DNA of 53,603 nt from an uncultured Erysipelotrichaceae bacterium (GCA_945877405.1 CAMCSA010000012.1:1-53603), one strand, 5' to 3'. Shown: positions 18,412 to 27,659, numbered from the stretch's first letter. Notes: generated from the letters alone by a model not told the origin. Program-made: numbers and translations.

Positions 18412-19202
18412 AATACAGCTCCTATGATCTGCACAAGCCCATAGAATACGACAAGGCAGAACAGCAGTGAATCAACCCGATCCAGTACACCACCATGTTC
18501 TGGAATCAGATTACCGAAATCCTTGATACCGAATTTACGCTTGATGGAAGAAAAAGAAAGATCTCCTACCTGAGCAGCGACCGGTAACAGAACAGATGCA
18601 GCAATTGTCAAGGCTGTTGGCATCTGCGGCAATACAACAAATCCATAGATCATGGAAATGATACAGCCTGTCGCAAAACCACCGATTGCACCTTCCCATG
18701 TCTTATTTGGAGATACTTCCGGAATCATCTTATGCTTACCGGTAAATACACCAAAGAAATATGCACCCGTATCACACAGGAAGCATGCCAGTGCAATATA
18801 CAGGATCAGCTTCCAGCCACCAAATGGAATCGTGTTATAAATACAGTTGAGACTTCTGACAGCCATTGCCATGATGAATGTCAGAATAAACGGAATGGTT
18901 ACACTGTCCGTATCCACTTTTCCATGTAACAGCTCTACAACAAACAGAATCACTGCCCATAAGCCGAAGATGGATGGAACAAGAGAATCATGAACAAAAT
19001 ACGTCAGTGCAACAACCGCAAAGTAAAGGATGGAATTGATCACAATATCTTTTTTCTGCAGTTTTGCGATTTCATAAGAACCGACTCCCGCCACAAATAT
19101 CATTAGCAGATGCAGTAATGTTCCACCAAGATACAGCGGTGGTATGACTACCGCAATGACAACAAATGCAGCGATGATCTTGGTAATCATCTTTTTAGAC
19201 AT
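18408..19202 (-). CDS. cdsA: phosphatidate cytidylyltransferase
   Basis: Makes CDP-diacylglycerol from phosphatidic acid and CTP at the membrane. The 264-residue protein has about eight membrane segments and the C-terminal family signature around VGDLSFSSIKRKFGIKDFGNLIPEHGGVLDRVDSLLF. I chose the ATG at 19202 (MSKKMITK) because GGAGG lies nine bases upstream; it overlaps the end of uppS by 8 bp. A longer frame exists only inside uppS. Confidence 0.95.
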   Translation of the reverse strand: MSKKMITKIIAAFVVIAVVIPPLYLGGTLLHLLMIFVAGVGSYEIAKLQKKDIVINSILYFAVVALTYFVHDSLVPSIFGLWAVILFVVELLHGKVDTDSVTIPFILTFIMAMAVRSLNCIYNTIPFGGWKLILYIALACFLCDTGAYFFGVFTGKHKMIPEVSPNKTWEGAIGGFATGCIISMIYGFVVLPQMPTALTIAASVLLPVAAQVGDLSFSSIKRKFGIKDFGNLIPEHGGVLDRVDSLLFCLVVFYGLVQIIGAVL

Positions 19203-19899
19203 TTTTGACACCTCCAAATCTGCGATCTCTGTGCCCGAACTCATCCAGGCACCGTTTCAGTACTTCTGGTGTGAATTCAGGCCAGCTTTCCTGTACAAAT
19301 TCCAGTTCCGCATAGGCAATCTGCCATAACAGATAATTGGAAATACGCTGCTCACCTGATGTACGGATCAGCAGATCAACCGGTGGGAAGCCTGCAGTCA
19401 TCAGATACTGCTCAAAGCCTTCTTCATCAAGACTTAAATCTGCCTTACCACTTGCAACATCCTTTGCATATTTTCTTGCCGCAAGAAGGATTTCTCTTTG
19501 AGATCCATAGTTCATACATATATTCAGATTGAGTCCTTTGTTGTTACGGGATTCTTCCATGGCATCTTCCAGTACCTTACGTGTGGAAGACGGTAATGCA
19601 TCCAGTTCACCAAGAATATTCATACGGAATCCACGATCCAGGAATTCCTTCATATATTTTTTGAAGAAAATGGAAGGCAGATTCATGATATAGTTCACTT
19701 CATCATTGCTTCTTTTCCAGTTTTCCGTAGAAAAGGCATACAGAGTCAGATATTCAATACCCATTTCATCAGCTGCGATGGCAATCGTTCTGACATTATC
19801 AGAACCGACCAGATGTCCTGCTGTTCTTGGCTTTCCCTGGGCTTTTGCCCATCTGCCGTTACCATCCATGATGATTGCGACATGACGACATTCTTTCAT
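19195..19899 (-). CDS. uppS: undecaprenyl (di-trans,poly-cis) diphosphate synthase
   Basis: Adds isopentenyl units to farnesyl diphosphate to make the C55 carrier of peptidoglycan precursors. The 234 residues have HVAIIMDGNGRWAK near the N-terminus with the catalytic Asp, LTLYAFSTENWKR, and LLIRTSGEQRISNYLLWQ near the C-terminus, all family hallmarks. The start is the ATG at 19899 with AAGAGGA upstream; a TTG two codons earlier is less likely. It is the first gene of the uppS-cdsA-dxr-rseP-galE operon. Confidence 0.97.
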   Translation of the reverse strand: MKECRHVAIIMDGNGRWAKAQGKPRTAGHLVGSDNVRTIAIAADEMGIEYLTLYAFSTENWKRSNDEVNYIMNLPSIFFKKYMKEFLDRGFRMNILGELDALPSSTRKVLEDAMEESRNNKGLNLNICMNYGSQREILLAARKYAKDVASGKADLSLDEEGFEQYLMTAGFPPVDLLIRTSGEQRISNYLLWQIAYAELEFVQESWPEFTPEVLKRCLDEFGHRDRRFGGVKNV

Positions 19900-19930
19900 A
19901 CACAAATCCTCTTTTTCACTTTCACTGTTT

Positions 19931-19936
19931 ATTATA
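19931..19936 (-). promoter_or_regulatory. candidate -10 box for the uppS operon
   Basis: The minus strand has a perfect TATAAT 32 bases before the uppS ATG, downstream of the frr terminator. The -35 is poor (TACAGT at 17-bp spacing). Position after a strong terminator supports a promoter here. Confidence 0.45.
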
Positions 19937-20002
19937 ACTTCTTTCCATGTAAAACTGTAGAAACAAAACCTTTCTCACTGTAAAATTCAGTTCAACCTCA
20001 AA

Positions 20003-20029
20003 GAAAAACGGAAATCGTATGATTCCCGT
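20003..20029 (-). terminator. terminator after frr
   Basis: Minus strand: ACGGGAATC, loop ATAC, GATTTCCGT, then TTTTTC. The 9-bp stem has one G-U pair. It lies about 7 bp after the frr stop and separates pyrH-frr from uppS. Confidence 0.85.
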
Positions 20030-20035
20030 CATGCA

Positions 20036-20584
20036 TTACTGCTTGAGTACTTCCTTTTCCTTCGCCTTGGCAAGTTCATCAATCTTCTTGACATACTTGT
20101 CTGTCAGCTTCTGAACTTCGTTTTCACAGTCTTTCTGTGTATCTTCGTCCATTTCCTTATCCTTTTTGACAACCTGGTTGGCATCACGTCTGATATTACG
20201 GATCTGAACCTTGCAGTCTTCTGCAATCTTACCGACTTTCTTGGCCATTTCCTTACGTGTTTCACCAGTCAGCTGAGGAACGGTCAGACGGATGACTGTT
20301 CCATCGTTCTGTGGTGCAATACCAAGATCAGCTTCATTACATGCTCTTTCGATGTCCTTGAGGGAGGAACGGTCATACGGTTTGATGACGATGATGCGGC
20401 CTTCCTGAATGGAAATACCTGCGATCTGGTTGACTGGAGTTGGTGTTCCATAGTAGTCAACTTCAACATGGTTCAGCATGGCAGGGCTTGCCATACCTGT
20501 ACGGATAGTAGAAAGTTCATCCTTGAGATGGTCAATAACCTTGTCCATCTTCTTTGTGCTTGTTTCGATAATCGGATATGCCAT
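20036..20584 (-). CDS. frr: ribosome recycling factor
   Basis: Splits post-termination ribosomes together with EF-G. The 182-residue protein has the usual length and the family segments LSTIRTGMASPAML, YYGTPTPVNQIAGI and the C-terminal helix RNIRRDANQVVKK. The ribosome site (GAGGAG) is about 14 bases upstream of the ATG, longer than ideal, and lies next to the pyrH stop. pyrH-frr is a conserved pair; the usual tsf and rpsB upstream are absent here. Confidence 0.97.
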   Translation of the reverse strand: MAYPIIETSTKKMDKVIDHLKDELSTIRTGMASPAMLNHVEVDYYGTPTPVNQIAGISIQEGRIIVIKPYDRSSLKDIERACNEADLGIAPQNDGTVIRLTVPQLTGETRKEMAKKVGKIAEDCKVQIRNIRRDANQVVKKDKEMDEDTQKDCENEVQKLTDKYVKKIDELAKAKEKEVLKQ

Positions 20585-20592
20585 AGTTAATC

Positions 20593-21306
20593 TTATTTCT
20601 CCTCTTTATTGATGATCGTACCGATCTTTTCACCTTTCATTGCCTTTACGATATTGCCGGTTTCATTCATATTGAAAACCATCAGTTCCATGTTATTGTC
20701 CATGCACATGGAAGTCGCTGTTGAATCCATAACAGCAAGCCCCTTGTTTAACAGGTCCATATATGTCAGATGTTCAAACTTTGTAGCAGATGGATCCTTC
20801 TTCGGATCTGCAGAATACACACCATCAACACCGTTTTTCGCCATCAGAATGACATCTGCCTTGATTTCGCTGGCACGTAATGCTGCTGTTGTATCTGTTG
20901 AGAAGTATGGGGAGCCTGTGCCACCACCGAAGATGACAACTCTGCCTTTTTCCAGATGACGGATTGCACGACGCTGGATGAATGGTTCTGCAACCTTTTC
21001 CATTTCAATGGATGTCTGCACACGTGTATCAACACCAACACCTTCCAGAGCTGACTGGATTGCCAGTGCATTGATAATCGTAGCAAGCATGCCCATATAG
21101 TCACCCTGAACACGGTCAATACCGATATCTGCGACTGTCTTACCGCGGATGAAGTTACCACCGCCTACAACAATGGCAATTTCAACACCAAGCTGCTGAG
21201 CTTCTTTGATTTCTGTGGCAAGACTTTTCAGTACTTCCGGATCAAAGTTCTTTTCCTTACCGGAGAGCGCTTCTCCACTGAGTTTTAAGAGAACACGTTT
21301 ATACAT
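20593..21306 (-). CDS. pyrH: UMP kinase
   Basis: Converts UMP to UDP for pyrimidine supply. The 237 residues start [15 protein letters not shown] and include [30 protein letters not shown] and [20 protein letters not shown], all typical of the hexameric bacterial UMP kinase. GGAGG stands eight bases before the ATG. It is the first gene after a divergent promoter region shared with ppx. Confidence 0.97.
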   Translation of the reverse strand: MYKRVLLKLSGEALSGKEKNFDPEVLKSLATEIKEAQQLGVEIAIVVGGGNFIRGKTVADIGIDRVQGDYMGMLATIINALAIQSALEGVGVDTRVQTSIEMEKVAEPFIQRRAIRHLEKGRVVIFGGGTGSPYFSTDTTAALRASEIKADVILMAKNGVDGVYSADPKKDPSATKFEHLTYMDLLNKGLAVMDSTATSMCMDNNMELMVFNMNETGNIVKAMKGEKIGTIINKEEK

Positions 21307-21335
21307 GATTTTCCTCCAAGCTTTTTTCTTTGTTC

Positions 21336-21344
21336 ATTATATCA
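21336..21344 (-). promoter_or_regulatory. extended -10 promoter for pyrH-frr
   Basis: Minus strand TGA-TATAAT, a perfect -10 with extended TG, 29 bases before the pyrH start. No convincing -35, which extended -10 promoters can lack. Confidence 0.55.
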
Positions 21345-21351
21345 TCACACA

Positions 21352-21380
21352 TTGATTTTTTGTATGAAAAACAGTATTGT
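21352..21380 (+). promoter_or_regulatory. candidate promoter for the ppx-glsB pair
   Basis: TTGATT (21352-21357), 17-bp spacer, TATTGT (21375-21380), 25 bp before the ppx start codon and its GGAGG. It lies back to back with the pyrH promoter. Confidence 0.5.
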
Positions 21381-21405
21381 TTTGAGTAACACGGAGGAAC
21401 CCCAT

Positions 21406-22296
21406 ATGACACAATATGGAATCGCAGATATCGGTTCTAATACAATCGTACTTTTAGTCTATGAAATGGAAGGCGGTAAACCGATCAGTATCTATCATAA
21501 AAGCACCCCTTCTCATCTGATTGATGATGTTTCAGATGACAGAATCATGTCACAGGAAGGCATCGATAAGGCACAGAAAGTGCTGTTACGTTACAGTGAA
21601 ATTTTGGATGAAATGGATGTCCATTTCCGTTATGCCTGCATTACAGAACCGTGCAGAATACAGAATCAGGATGAACTGATTTCCGCACTGCAGGAAACAG
21701 GCTTTGAAATCTATCCATTAACCGGAAGTATGGAAGCTGCATTGGATTATCAGGGTACACTGTTTTCCTGTCCGCAATATAAAGATGGCATTGCTTTTGA
21801 TGTTGGTGGAGGATCCACAGAACTGATTTCATTTCAGAACAACCAGGCCATTGAAGCCATGAGTTTCCCGCTTGGCTGTGTGCGTCTTGCCCATCTGCCT
21901 TTGGACAATACAGATTGCCAGGCTTCAATTCTGCAGGCAAGAAAGGATTATCCATCCCTGAATATCACATGTGATACATTGATCGGTATCGGTGGCTCAT
22001 TACGTTATGCAGGGCTGTTACTGGATGAAATGTATCACACAGGCTATACCATTCCTGTAAACCTGTTAAAAGAAGTATATGACCGTCTTGTCGCAAAAGA
22101 GCCGACAGCTCTCAAAGCGATGAAGAAAGTTGTAGATAAGGCACGCATTCCTGTGTTTCTGCCTGGTGTGCACATGATTCTGGAAATTTCCAGAATCTAT
22201 GAAGCCAAAACCATTATTGTTTCCCCTACCGGAATCCGTGAAGGCTTTCTGATGTCCGTTCTGCAGGAAAATGATTTTGATGAAAGTGAGGCATGA
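21406..22296 (+). CDS. Ppx/GppA-family phosphatase
   Basis: 296 residues covering the two ASKHA-fold domains of the exopolyphosphatase / guanosine pentaphosphatase family. The phosphate-binding loops are GIADIGSNTIVLLVYE at the N-terminus and GIAFDVGGGSTELISF in the middle; IGIGGSLRYAG follows. The C-terminal HD domain of longer relatives is absent, as in many Bacillota. Whether it acts on polyphosphate or pppGpp cannot be told. ATG at 21406 is preceded by GGAGG. A small membrane protein gene follows 3 bp after the stop. Confidence 0.88.
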   Translation: MTQYGIADIGSNTIVLLVYEMEGGKPISIYHKSTPSHLIDDVSDDRIMSQEGIDKAQKVLLRYSEILDEMDVHFRYACITEPCRIQNQDELISALQETGFEIYPLTGSMEAALDYQGTLFSCPQYKDGIAFDVGGGSTELISFQNNQAIEAMSFPLGCVRLAHLPLDNTDCQASILQARKDYPSLNITCDTLIGIGGSLRYAGLLLDEMYHTGYTIPVNLLKEVYDRLVAKEPTALKAMKKVVDKARIPVFLPGVHMILEISRIYEAKTIIVSPTGIREGFLMSVLQENDFDESEA

Positions 22297-22299
22297 TCT

Positions 22300-22539
22300 A
22301 TGTTTCATCTGATTGCTACAGTGGTTGCTGCTACAGTGGCTGGACTGATCGCAACAACTGTATTCCATACATCCTTATCTCTTGGTATGACCATTGTACT
22401 GGGACTTGTTGGAGGATTTGTCGGTTCTTTTGTATTAGGAATCATCGGCATCCATGGGTCCGGTCTGATTGGTACAACCATTGTATCCACCATCGGTGCT
22501 TTATTAACCGTATGGGTGGCTGGAAAGATTTTCAAATAA
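22300..22539 (+). CDS. GlsB/YeaQ/YmgE family small membrane protein
   Basis: 79 residues made of three glycine-rich hydrophobic helices (LIATVVAATVAGLIATTVF, MTIVLGLVGGFVGSFVLGIIG, GLIGTTIVSTIGALLTVWVAGKIF). The HGSGLIGTTIVSTIGALLTVW segment matches this family, often linked to envelope or general stress. The gene begins 3 bp after ppx and ends at a strong terminator. Its Asp23-like partners are often neighbours elsewhere; here an asp23-like gene lies about 1.7 kb away on the other strand. Confidence 0.85.
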   Translation: MFHLIATVVAATVAGLIATTVFHTSLSLGMTIVLGLVGGFVGSFVLGIIGIHGSGLIGTTIVSTIGALLTVWVAGKIFK

Positions 22540-22540
22540 A

Positions 22541-22568
22541 CCTCAGATAGAAGCATCTGAGGTTTTCT
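22541..22568 (+). terminator. terminator after the glsB-like gene
   Basis: CCTCAGAT, loop AGAAGC, ATCTGAGG, then TTTTCTTTT. The stem is 8 bp and perfect, and starts right after the stop codon. Confidence 0.92.
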
Positions 22569-22577
22569 TTTCCCAAC

Positions 22578-22618
22578 TGAAAAGACAGCTGACTGTACTG
22601 TTCAGCTGTCTTTATCTT
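22578..22618 (-). terminator. terminator after fakA
   Basis: AAGACAGCTGA (22582-22592) and TCAGCTGTCTT (22602-22612) form a perfect 11-bp stem. On the minus strand it is followed by TTTTC. Because it is symmetric it may also stop plus-strand read-through. Confidence 0.85.
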
Positions 22619-22626
22619 TTCTGTAA

Positions 22627-24234
22627 TTATTCTACACCGATGACAAAGCTGTAAACCGGCTGTCCACCATCCTGCAGATCAACATCAACATCGAAGTTTT
22701 CTTCGACAAATTCAGCAAGTTCATCCGCCTGCTGTTGGGATGCATCTGCACCCTTGAGGATTGTGACGATTTCAGAGTCATCATTCATCATCTTTTTGAG
22801 CAGTTCTTTGCATGCTTCCATCATATCTGTGGAAGTTACGACGATTTCCTTGCCGACAAGACCCATATAGTCGCCAGAGTGGATTTCTCTTCCATCGACT
22901 GTTGTATCCTTGATTGCATATGTTACAGAACCATATGTAACATGATCAATCGCATCCTGCATTGCTTCCGTATTTGCTTCTACGGATTCTTCCGGATTGA
23001 AGTTGATGCATGCACTGAGTCCCTGTGGAATGGACTTCGTTTCAAGAACGATAATATCCTTGTCCTCTGTTACCATCGCAGCCTGCTTTGCAGCCATGAT
23101 GATGTTGGAGTTATTTGGCAGAATATAGATATGCTTTGCATTGACCTTGGCAATCGCAGATACGAAATCTTCTGTGGAAGGATTCATTGTCTGACCACCG
23201 GATACGACAAAGTCAGTACGATAGTCAACAAAGATCTTCTTGACGCCTTCTCCTGCAGCTACCGCAATAATGCCGTATTCCTTTGCTTCTCCGACTTCTT
23301 CTTCCTCATCGAGAATGGATGGCTTCAGATCATCCTGGATGTTTTCAATCTGAACCTTACGGAAGTAGCCATAACGTTCACCAAGCATGAGTACTTCACC
23401 AGGTGTCATCGTATTCAGTCTTACCTTAATGCCATCTTCTTCAACAATCAGTGTGACCTTATTGCCAAGCTGTTCGATGGATTTACGGAAACGATCTTCA
23501 TTGAAGCTCTTTCTGTGCTTTTCATCAAAGTCAAGAATGAATTCTGTACGATAACCGGAAGAATATTCATTCTTTGTATCCGTATTGACCTTTTCAGCTG
23601 TTTCTTCTGTAATCGGTGTTCCCTGCAGATATGCCTGGAAACCTGTAAAGATATACAGAAGTCCTGCACCACCAGAGTCAACAACATGTGCTTCCTTGAG
23701 AACCGGAAGAAGTTCCGGTGTACGATCCAAAGATGCTCTGCACTGCTTGACAAATTCATCCACGAATTCTTCCATGGAAGCTTCTGGATGATCGTTGAGA
23801 TAGAAGGAACCGTAGTCACTTGCTTCTCGAACAACCGTCAGAATTGTACCTTCCGTCGGACGCATGACTGCCTTATAGGCAAGCTTTGTACCATTCAGCA
23901 GAGAATCGGAAAACTCTCTGACTGTGACTTCATCCTTATCCTTAAGTCCCTGATAAACACCTCTGAATACCTGAGAAAGGATAACACCGGAGTTACCACG
24001 AGCACCCATCAGAAGTCCTCTGCTGAGTGACTTCAGTACAACAGGAAGAGATTCAGATCCGCTCTTTCTGACTTCCGCAATACCATTTGTAAATGTCAGG
24101 GACATATTTGTACCGGTATCACCATCCGGTACAGGGAATACATTCAGTGCATCAACCTCTTTCTTATGCAGATTCAGATTGTTGCAGCCGCTTTCCAGCA
24201 TGCTTTTGAATTCTAAACCATTCATTTTCTTCAT
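22627..24234 (-). CDS. fakA: fatty acid kinase subunit FakA (YloV/DAK2-domain protein)
   Basis: 535 residues. The N-terminal DhaL-like ATP-binding domain has VDALNVFPVPDGDTGTNMSLT (Asp-rich metal site), SRGLLMGARGNSGVILSQ and DSGGAGLLYIF. The rest (about 210-535) is the FakA middle and C-terminal DegV-like region, with LPNNSNIIMAAKQA. FakA phosphorylates fatty acids presented by a separate binding subunit FakB; no FakB gene is in the window. It follows the asp23-like gene by 18 bp, a standard Bacillota pairing. Confidence 0.93.
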   Translation of the reverse strand: MKKMNGLEFKSMLESGCNNLNLHKKEVDALNVFPVPDGDTGTNMSLTFTNGIAEVRKSGSESLPVVLKSLSRGLLMGARGNSGVILSQVFRGVYQGLKDKDEVTVREFSDSLLNGTKLAYKAVMRPTEGTILTVVREASDYGSFYLNDHPEASMEEFVDEFVKQCRASLDRTPELLPVLKEAHVVDSGGAGLLYIFTGFQAYLQGTPITEETAEKVNTDTKNEYSSGYRTEFILDFDEKHRKSFNEDRFRKSIEQLGNKVTLIVEEDGIKVRLNTMTPGEVLMLGERYGYFRKVQIENIQDDLKPSILDEEEEVGEAKEYGIIAVAAGEGVKKIFVDYRTDFVVSGGQTMNPSTEDFVSAIAKVNAKHIYILPNNSNIIMAAKQAAMVTEDKDIIVLETKSIPQGLSACINFNPEESVEANTEAMQDAIDHVTYGSVTYAIKDTTVDGREIHSGDYMGLVGKEIVVTSTDMMEACKELLKKMMNDDSEIVTILKGADASQQQADELAEFVEENFDVDVDLQDGGQPVYSFVIGVE

Positions 24235-24252
24235 TTTTATCTACTGCCTTCT

Positions 24253-24612
24253 TCAGTTATTGACTCGTACGCCCTGGACAAATACATTGACCTGATTAAC
24301 TTCAACAGTCAGTGTCTTTTCCAGTACATACTTTACTTTCTTCTGTGCTTCCTTGACTGCTTCTGAAATCTTGACACCAAAGCAGGCAATAATGTATAAA
24401 TCAACGTCGAGACCGTTTTCTGTCTCTTTGACACGAACGCCTCTGCTGTAGTTTTCCTTGTTCAGAAGTTCTGCCCATCCATCTTTGAGGACCTGCTTGC
24501 TTGCCATTCCGACAACGCCATAGCACTCAGTAATGACACCACCTGCTAAAGAGGCGATGGCTTCTTCTGAAACGGAGATACTGCCATAGTTCGTTTTTCT
24601 TTCAACACTCAT
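24253..24612 (-). CDS. Asp23/Gls24 family envelope stress protein
   Basis: 119 residues of the YloU/Asp23 family, with YGSISVSEEAIASLAGGVITECYGVVGMA at the N-terminus and VDLYIIACFGVKISEAV in the middle. I chose the ATG at 24612 with AAGGAG eight bases upstream; the longer frame begins inside divIB. These proteins associate with the membrane and are linked to envelope homeostasis. It forms a two-gene unit with fakA behind its own promoter. The rpmB gene that often sits next to this pair is not here. Confidence 0.92.
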   Translation of the reverse strand: MSVERKTNYGSISVSEEAIASLAGGVITECYGVVGMASKQVLKDGWAELLNKENYSRGVRVKETENGLDVDLYIIACFGVKISEAVKEAQKKVKYVLEKTLTVEVNQVNVFVQGVRVNN

Positions 24613-24636
24613 GAACAAAACTCCTTTTTCTTTACA

Positions 24637-24666
24637 ATTATAACAATATGTTTGATTTTTTTGCAA
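24637..24666 (-). promoter_or_regulatory. promoter for the asp23-like gene and fakA
   Basis: Minus strand: TTGCAA (24661-24666), 18-bp spacer, TGT-extended TATAAT (24637-24642). It starts at the very end of divIB, 25 bases before the next start codon. Confidence 0.7.
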
Positions 24667-24668
24667 TA

Positions 24669-25703
24669 TCACGGCATGACAAGTACGCCTGTAGCGTAAT
24701 ATCCTGCTTCATAATGTGCCTGAAAATCAGGATCAATGATTTCTGTTGCGGTTTCATCAATTGGAATCGGAATCGGATTGCCAGCAGCATCAACAGCCGT
24801 ATTACCATCCTTATCCACATAGTAGTGCTTGACGGCACTGTCTCCATATTGCGTCTTACGCACATTTCCATCTTCGTCCTTCCAGTATTCCACACTGGTA
24901 GAAACCTTGTTCCATGGGCATACCTGCGAAGCTGCTGAACTTCCAGAATCAAAGCCATAGATACACTGGCTGTGATCTTTCTGGGAGGCATAGATTTCAT
25001 CATAATAGGCAAGCTTGTCCAGATTGTTATAGGAGCCGATGTAATAGCCTCCTGTACGCATCAGAATCTTCATCGCCTCATCATCATATTCCAGAGCAAA
25101 CTGATGGATTTCAGCAATCGAAGCAACAACCTGTGCGCTTAACTCTTTTAACGCCTTGCATAAAAGACGTGTCTGTTCACTGTCTGTAAAACCTGTGATA
25201 TATGGCACATCCGCAATGACATCCAGATATTCTCCTGATAAAGCAATCACAGAACCATCAGCTAACAGCAGCACAGCTTCATCATCATACCTGTATCCAA
25301 CCGGTCTTTTTTCTGTGACTTTAATGGAAATGATGCCATGATCTGACCATGAAACATCCACACTTTCAAGTAACGGCTCCTTTTTCAGCCGATATTCCAG
25401 TAAAAACGGTATCTTTGTATAATACAGATCGTCGCAGGAAACATCTGCCAGTGAGCTGATATAGGAGCTGGACAGGTAACGGTTGCCAGAAACAGATACG
25501 GCAGATACTCTACTTTCCTTACTCAGTGTAAACAGAAAGATCAGTACAATTACACCAGCCAGCATGCCGTATTTGGCAAGAGCCGGTTTATTGCGGTTAA
25601 ATGCTGCCTGGGACCTGTTTCTTCGCTTTTCATCAAATACCTGTTCCACATGTTCCACAAATGCAGTATCTCTGTCCTGTTTTTTCTTGTTGTTTATCTG
25701 CAA
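24669..25703 (-). CDS. divIB: cell division protein DivIB/FtsQ
   Basis: 344-residue bitopic membrane protein of the divisome. A charged cytoplasmic N-terminus (1-45) is followed by one membrane helix (YGMLAGVIVLIFLFTL, about 45-60) and a POTRA domain (VSAVSVSGNRYLSSSYISSL, about 67-135). The beta domain follows, with ITEKRPVGYRY-like VTEKRPVGYRYDD. It overlaps the end of murB by 10 bp. The tail after residue 260 is rich in Gly/Asp/Pro and unlike the family core. Confidence 0.88.
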   Translation of the reverse strand: MQINNKKKQDRDTAFVEHVEQVFDEKRRNRSQAAFNRNKPALAKYGMLAGVIVLIFLFTLSKESRVSAVSVSGNRYLSSSYISSLADVSCDDLYYTKIPFLLEYRLKKEPLLESVDVSWSDHGIISIKVTEKRPVGYRYDDEAVLLLADGSVIALSGEYLDVIADVPYITGFTDSEQTRLLCKALKELSAQVVASIAEIHQFALEYDDEAMKILMRTGGYYIGSYNNLDKLAYYDEIYASQKDHSQCIYGFDSGSSAASQVCPWNKVSTSVEYWKDEDGNVRKTQYGDSAVKHYYVDKDGNTAVDAAGNPIPIPIDETATEIIDPDFQAHYEAGYYATGVLVMP

Positions 25704-26593
25704 TTGAATTTCTCCATTTCCGTTTTCAGTGTAATACCAAACTGATCTTTGATCTTCTGCTGAATTTCTTCAACAAGTTCCAAATAATCGCGTGCCGTAG
25801 CATTGCCGAGGTTGACAATAAAATTCGGATGCTTCTGAGAAACACAGGCACCACCATGTACATGTCCCCGATATCCGATCTCATCGATCAGCTTCCACGA
25901 ATTCATTCCTTCCGGATTGCGGAATACCGAGCCACAGGATGGATAATTGAGTGGCTGTGTTGCAAAACGTCTTTCTCTTCGATTTTCCATTAACTGACGG
26001 ATTTCATCCGGATCCCCTTTCTGCAGTTTCATCCTTACTGCAGTGATGATCCAGTCCGGATGTTTCTGAAAGATGCTTGTCCGATAGGCATACTCAAACG
26101 AATTCTTTTCCATCCAGCACAAAGATCCATCCCGATAGACGAAAACCTCTTCTACGATATCCGACATGCTTGCCTTATAGGCACCTGCATTCATGAACAC
26201 CGTTCCCCCAACCGTTGCCGGTATACCACTGGCAAATTCCAGTCCGGATAACCCTCTTTTAGCTGCTTCTTGTGCCAAAGCAATGATGGAACAGCCAGCC
26301 TGTACCGTCACATATTCTCCATCAAAGAAGAAGTCAGTAAAATGTCTGTCAAGACGGATGATCACACCTTCATATCTTCCATCTCCACATAACAGATTGG
26401 ATCCTTTTCCTATGACTTTAAATGGAATGCTATTTTTACGGATGATCCGCATGACCGCATCCAGAGACATTTCATTTTCCGGATATACGACGTAAGCTGC
26501 CTCTCCCCCAACACGCAGTGTTGTCATTTTCTTGAGTGGCACATCACGTTCTGTTGTGCTGATCGCACTTAACTCTTCAAACAGTTCCAACAT
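25694..26593 (-). CDS. murB: UDP-N-acetylenolpyruvoylglucosamine reductase
   Basis: FAD enzyme that makes UDP-N-acetylmuramic acid. The 299 residues include VIGKGSNLLCGDGRYEGVIIRL, GLEFASGIPATVGGTVFMNAGAY and the C-terminal CGSVFRNPEG...HPNFIVNLGNATA. The short C-terminus and Ser in SCGSVFRNP match the type IIb form of Gram-positives. The ATG has GGGAG seven bases upstream and lies 17 bp inside the end of murG. Confidence 0.96.
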   Translation of the reverse strand: MLELFEELSAISTTERDVPLKKMTTLRVGGEAAYVVYPENEMSLDAVMRIIRKNSIPFKVIGKGSNLLCGDGRYEGVIIRLDRHFTDFFFDGEYVTVQAGCSIIALAQEAAKRGLSGLEFASGIPATVGGTVFMNAGAYKASMSDIVEEVFVYRDGSLCWMEKNSFEYAYRTSIFQKHPDWIITAVRMKLQKGDPDEIRQLMENRRERRFATQPLNYPSCGSVFRNPEGMNSWKLIDEIGYRGHVHGGACVSQKHPNFIVNLGNATARDYLELVEEIQQKIKDQFGITLKTEMEKFNCR

Positions 26594-27659
26594 GACTTAT
26601 CTCCCTGCATAACGCAATCATCTTTTCAGCAGCATCCGTTTTTCCTGTTTCTTGAGATGCTGCCTTCATCCTTTCTCTTCGTGGTTCATCAGCCATCAGC
26701 TCATTGATGAGCTTGGAAAGGCTCTGTGCATTCATATCCTTTTCTTCCAGCAATACCGCCGCACCTCGATCGGATAGTTCCTTTGCGTTATAGTACTGAT
26801 GGTTATTTGGAACATATGGACTAGGGATCAGAATGGAAGCACATCCGATGGCACCGATTTCTGCCATGGTTGTAGCACCTGCACGTAAAACTGCTAATGC
26901 ACATCCCTTCAGCATGACTTTTCCATCCACATAATCCACAACTCTGATATTGTTTTTTCCTGTAACGGTAAACTGATAACTGTTGGATTTACCAGCAACA
27001 ATGATTACCTGATACGTATCTGAAAGATACGGGCATGCCTCATCTATGGCTTTGGATACCGAAGCACTGCCAAGGGATCCCATCATCACAAGTACAAACG
27101 GTTTTAAAGGATCCAGATCATACTGTTTCAGTATCAATGGATCATAGTTCACATGTGATGCAATGGAAGCCTGCGGGTTTCCAAGCAGATGCACCTTTCC
27201 TTCAGGGAACTGCTTCAGATTGGATGGATAACATCCGACAACCCCATCTACCATTTTCCCAAGGTACATGTTTGCCTTTCCTGCAAAGGAATTCTGTTCA
27301 TGCAGAAGCGTTGGAATATGCAGTTTATGGGCAGCACGGATCAAAGGTACGGAAATGTAGTTACCAAATCCGATGCAAAGATCCGGCTTTTCACGGATCA
27401 GCATATTTCTAGCAAACTGTTCTGCTTTGATCAAAGATAAAACAGAGCTGACTTTATTGAGGATGCCACCGCTTGTACTTTCCATATCCGTACCGATAAA
27501 GCGGTAACCTTTTTCCGGAATGATCTTTGCTTCCAGACGGTCGTTGGACCCGAAGAATACGACTTCGCTGTCCTTTTCCTTTTCGACCAGTATATCAGCC
27601 AGGGCAAGTGCAGGATAGATATGTCCTCCTGTACCCCCGGCAACCATCATGACTTTCAT
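26577..27659 (-). CDS. murG: UDP-GlcNAc:lipid I N-acetylglucosaminyltransferase
   Basis: Converts lipid I to lipid II on the inner membrane face. The 360 residues begin MKVMMVAGGTGGHIYPALALA, with the family loop GGTGGHIYPA, and contain LHEQNSFAGKANMYL, LVMMGSLGSAS and RAGATTMAEIGAIG. The set murG-murB-divIB matches the late part of a division/cell wall cluster; mraY, ftsW and ftsA/Z are not in the window. Confidence 0.97.
   Translation of the reverse strand: MKVMMVAGGTGGHIYPALALADILVEKEKDSEVVFFGSNDRLEAKIIPEKGYRFIGTDMESTSGGILNKVSSVLSLIKAEQFARNMLIREKPDLCIGFGNYISVPLIRAAHKLHIPTLLHEQNSFAGKANMYLGKMVDGVVGCYPSNLKQFPEGKVHLLGNPQASIASHVNYDPLILKQYDLDPLKPFVLVMMGSLGSASVSKAIDEACPYLSDTYQVIIVAGKSNSYQFTVTGKNNIRVVDYVDGKVMLKGCALAVLRAGATTMAEIGAIGCASILIPSPYVPNNHQYYNAKELSDRGAAVLLEEKDMNAQSLSKLINELMADEPRRERMKAASQETGKTDAAEKMIALCREISHVGTV

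Noticed and set aside
22735-24030. A 431-codon open frame on the plus strand opposite fakA
   Set aside because: It is antisense to a clear fakA, is rich in Cys, Ile and Phe, has no recognisable domain and no ribosome site. It follows from fakA codon use.
22627-24612. The asp23-fakA pair as a novel system
   Set aside because: This pairing is common in Bacillota; absence of FakB nearby is also normal since fakB genes are usually elsewhere.
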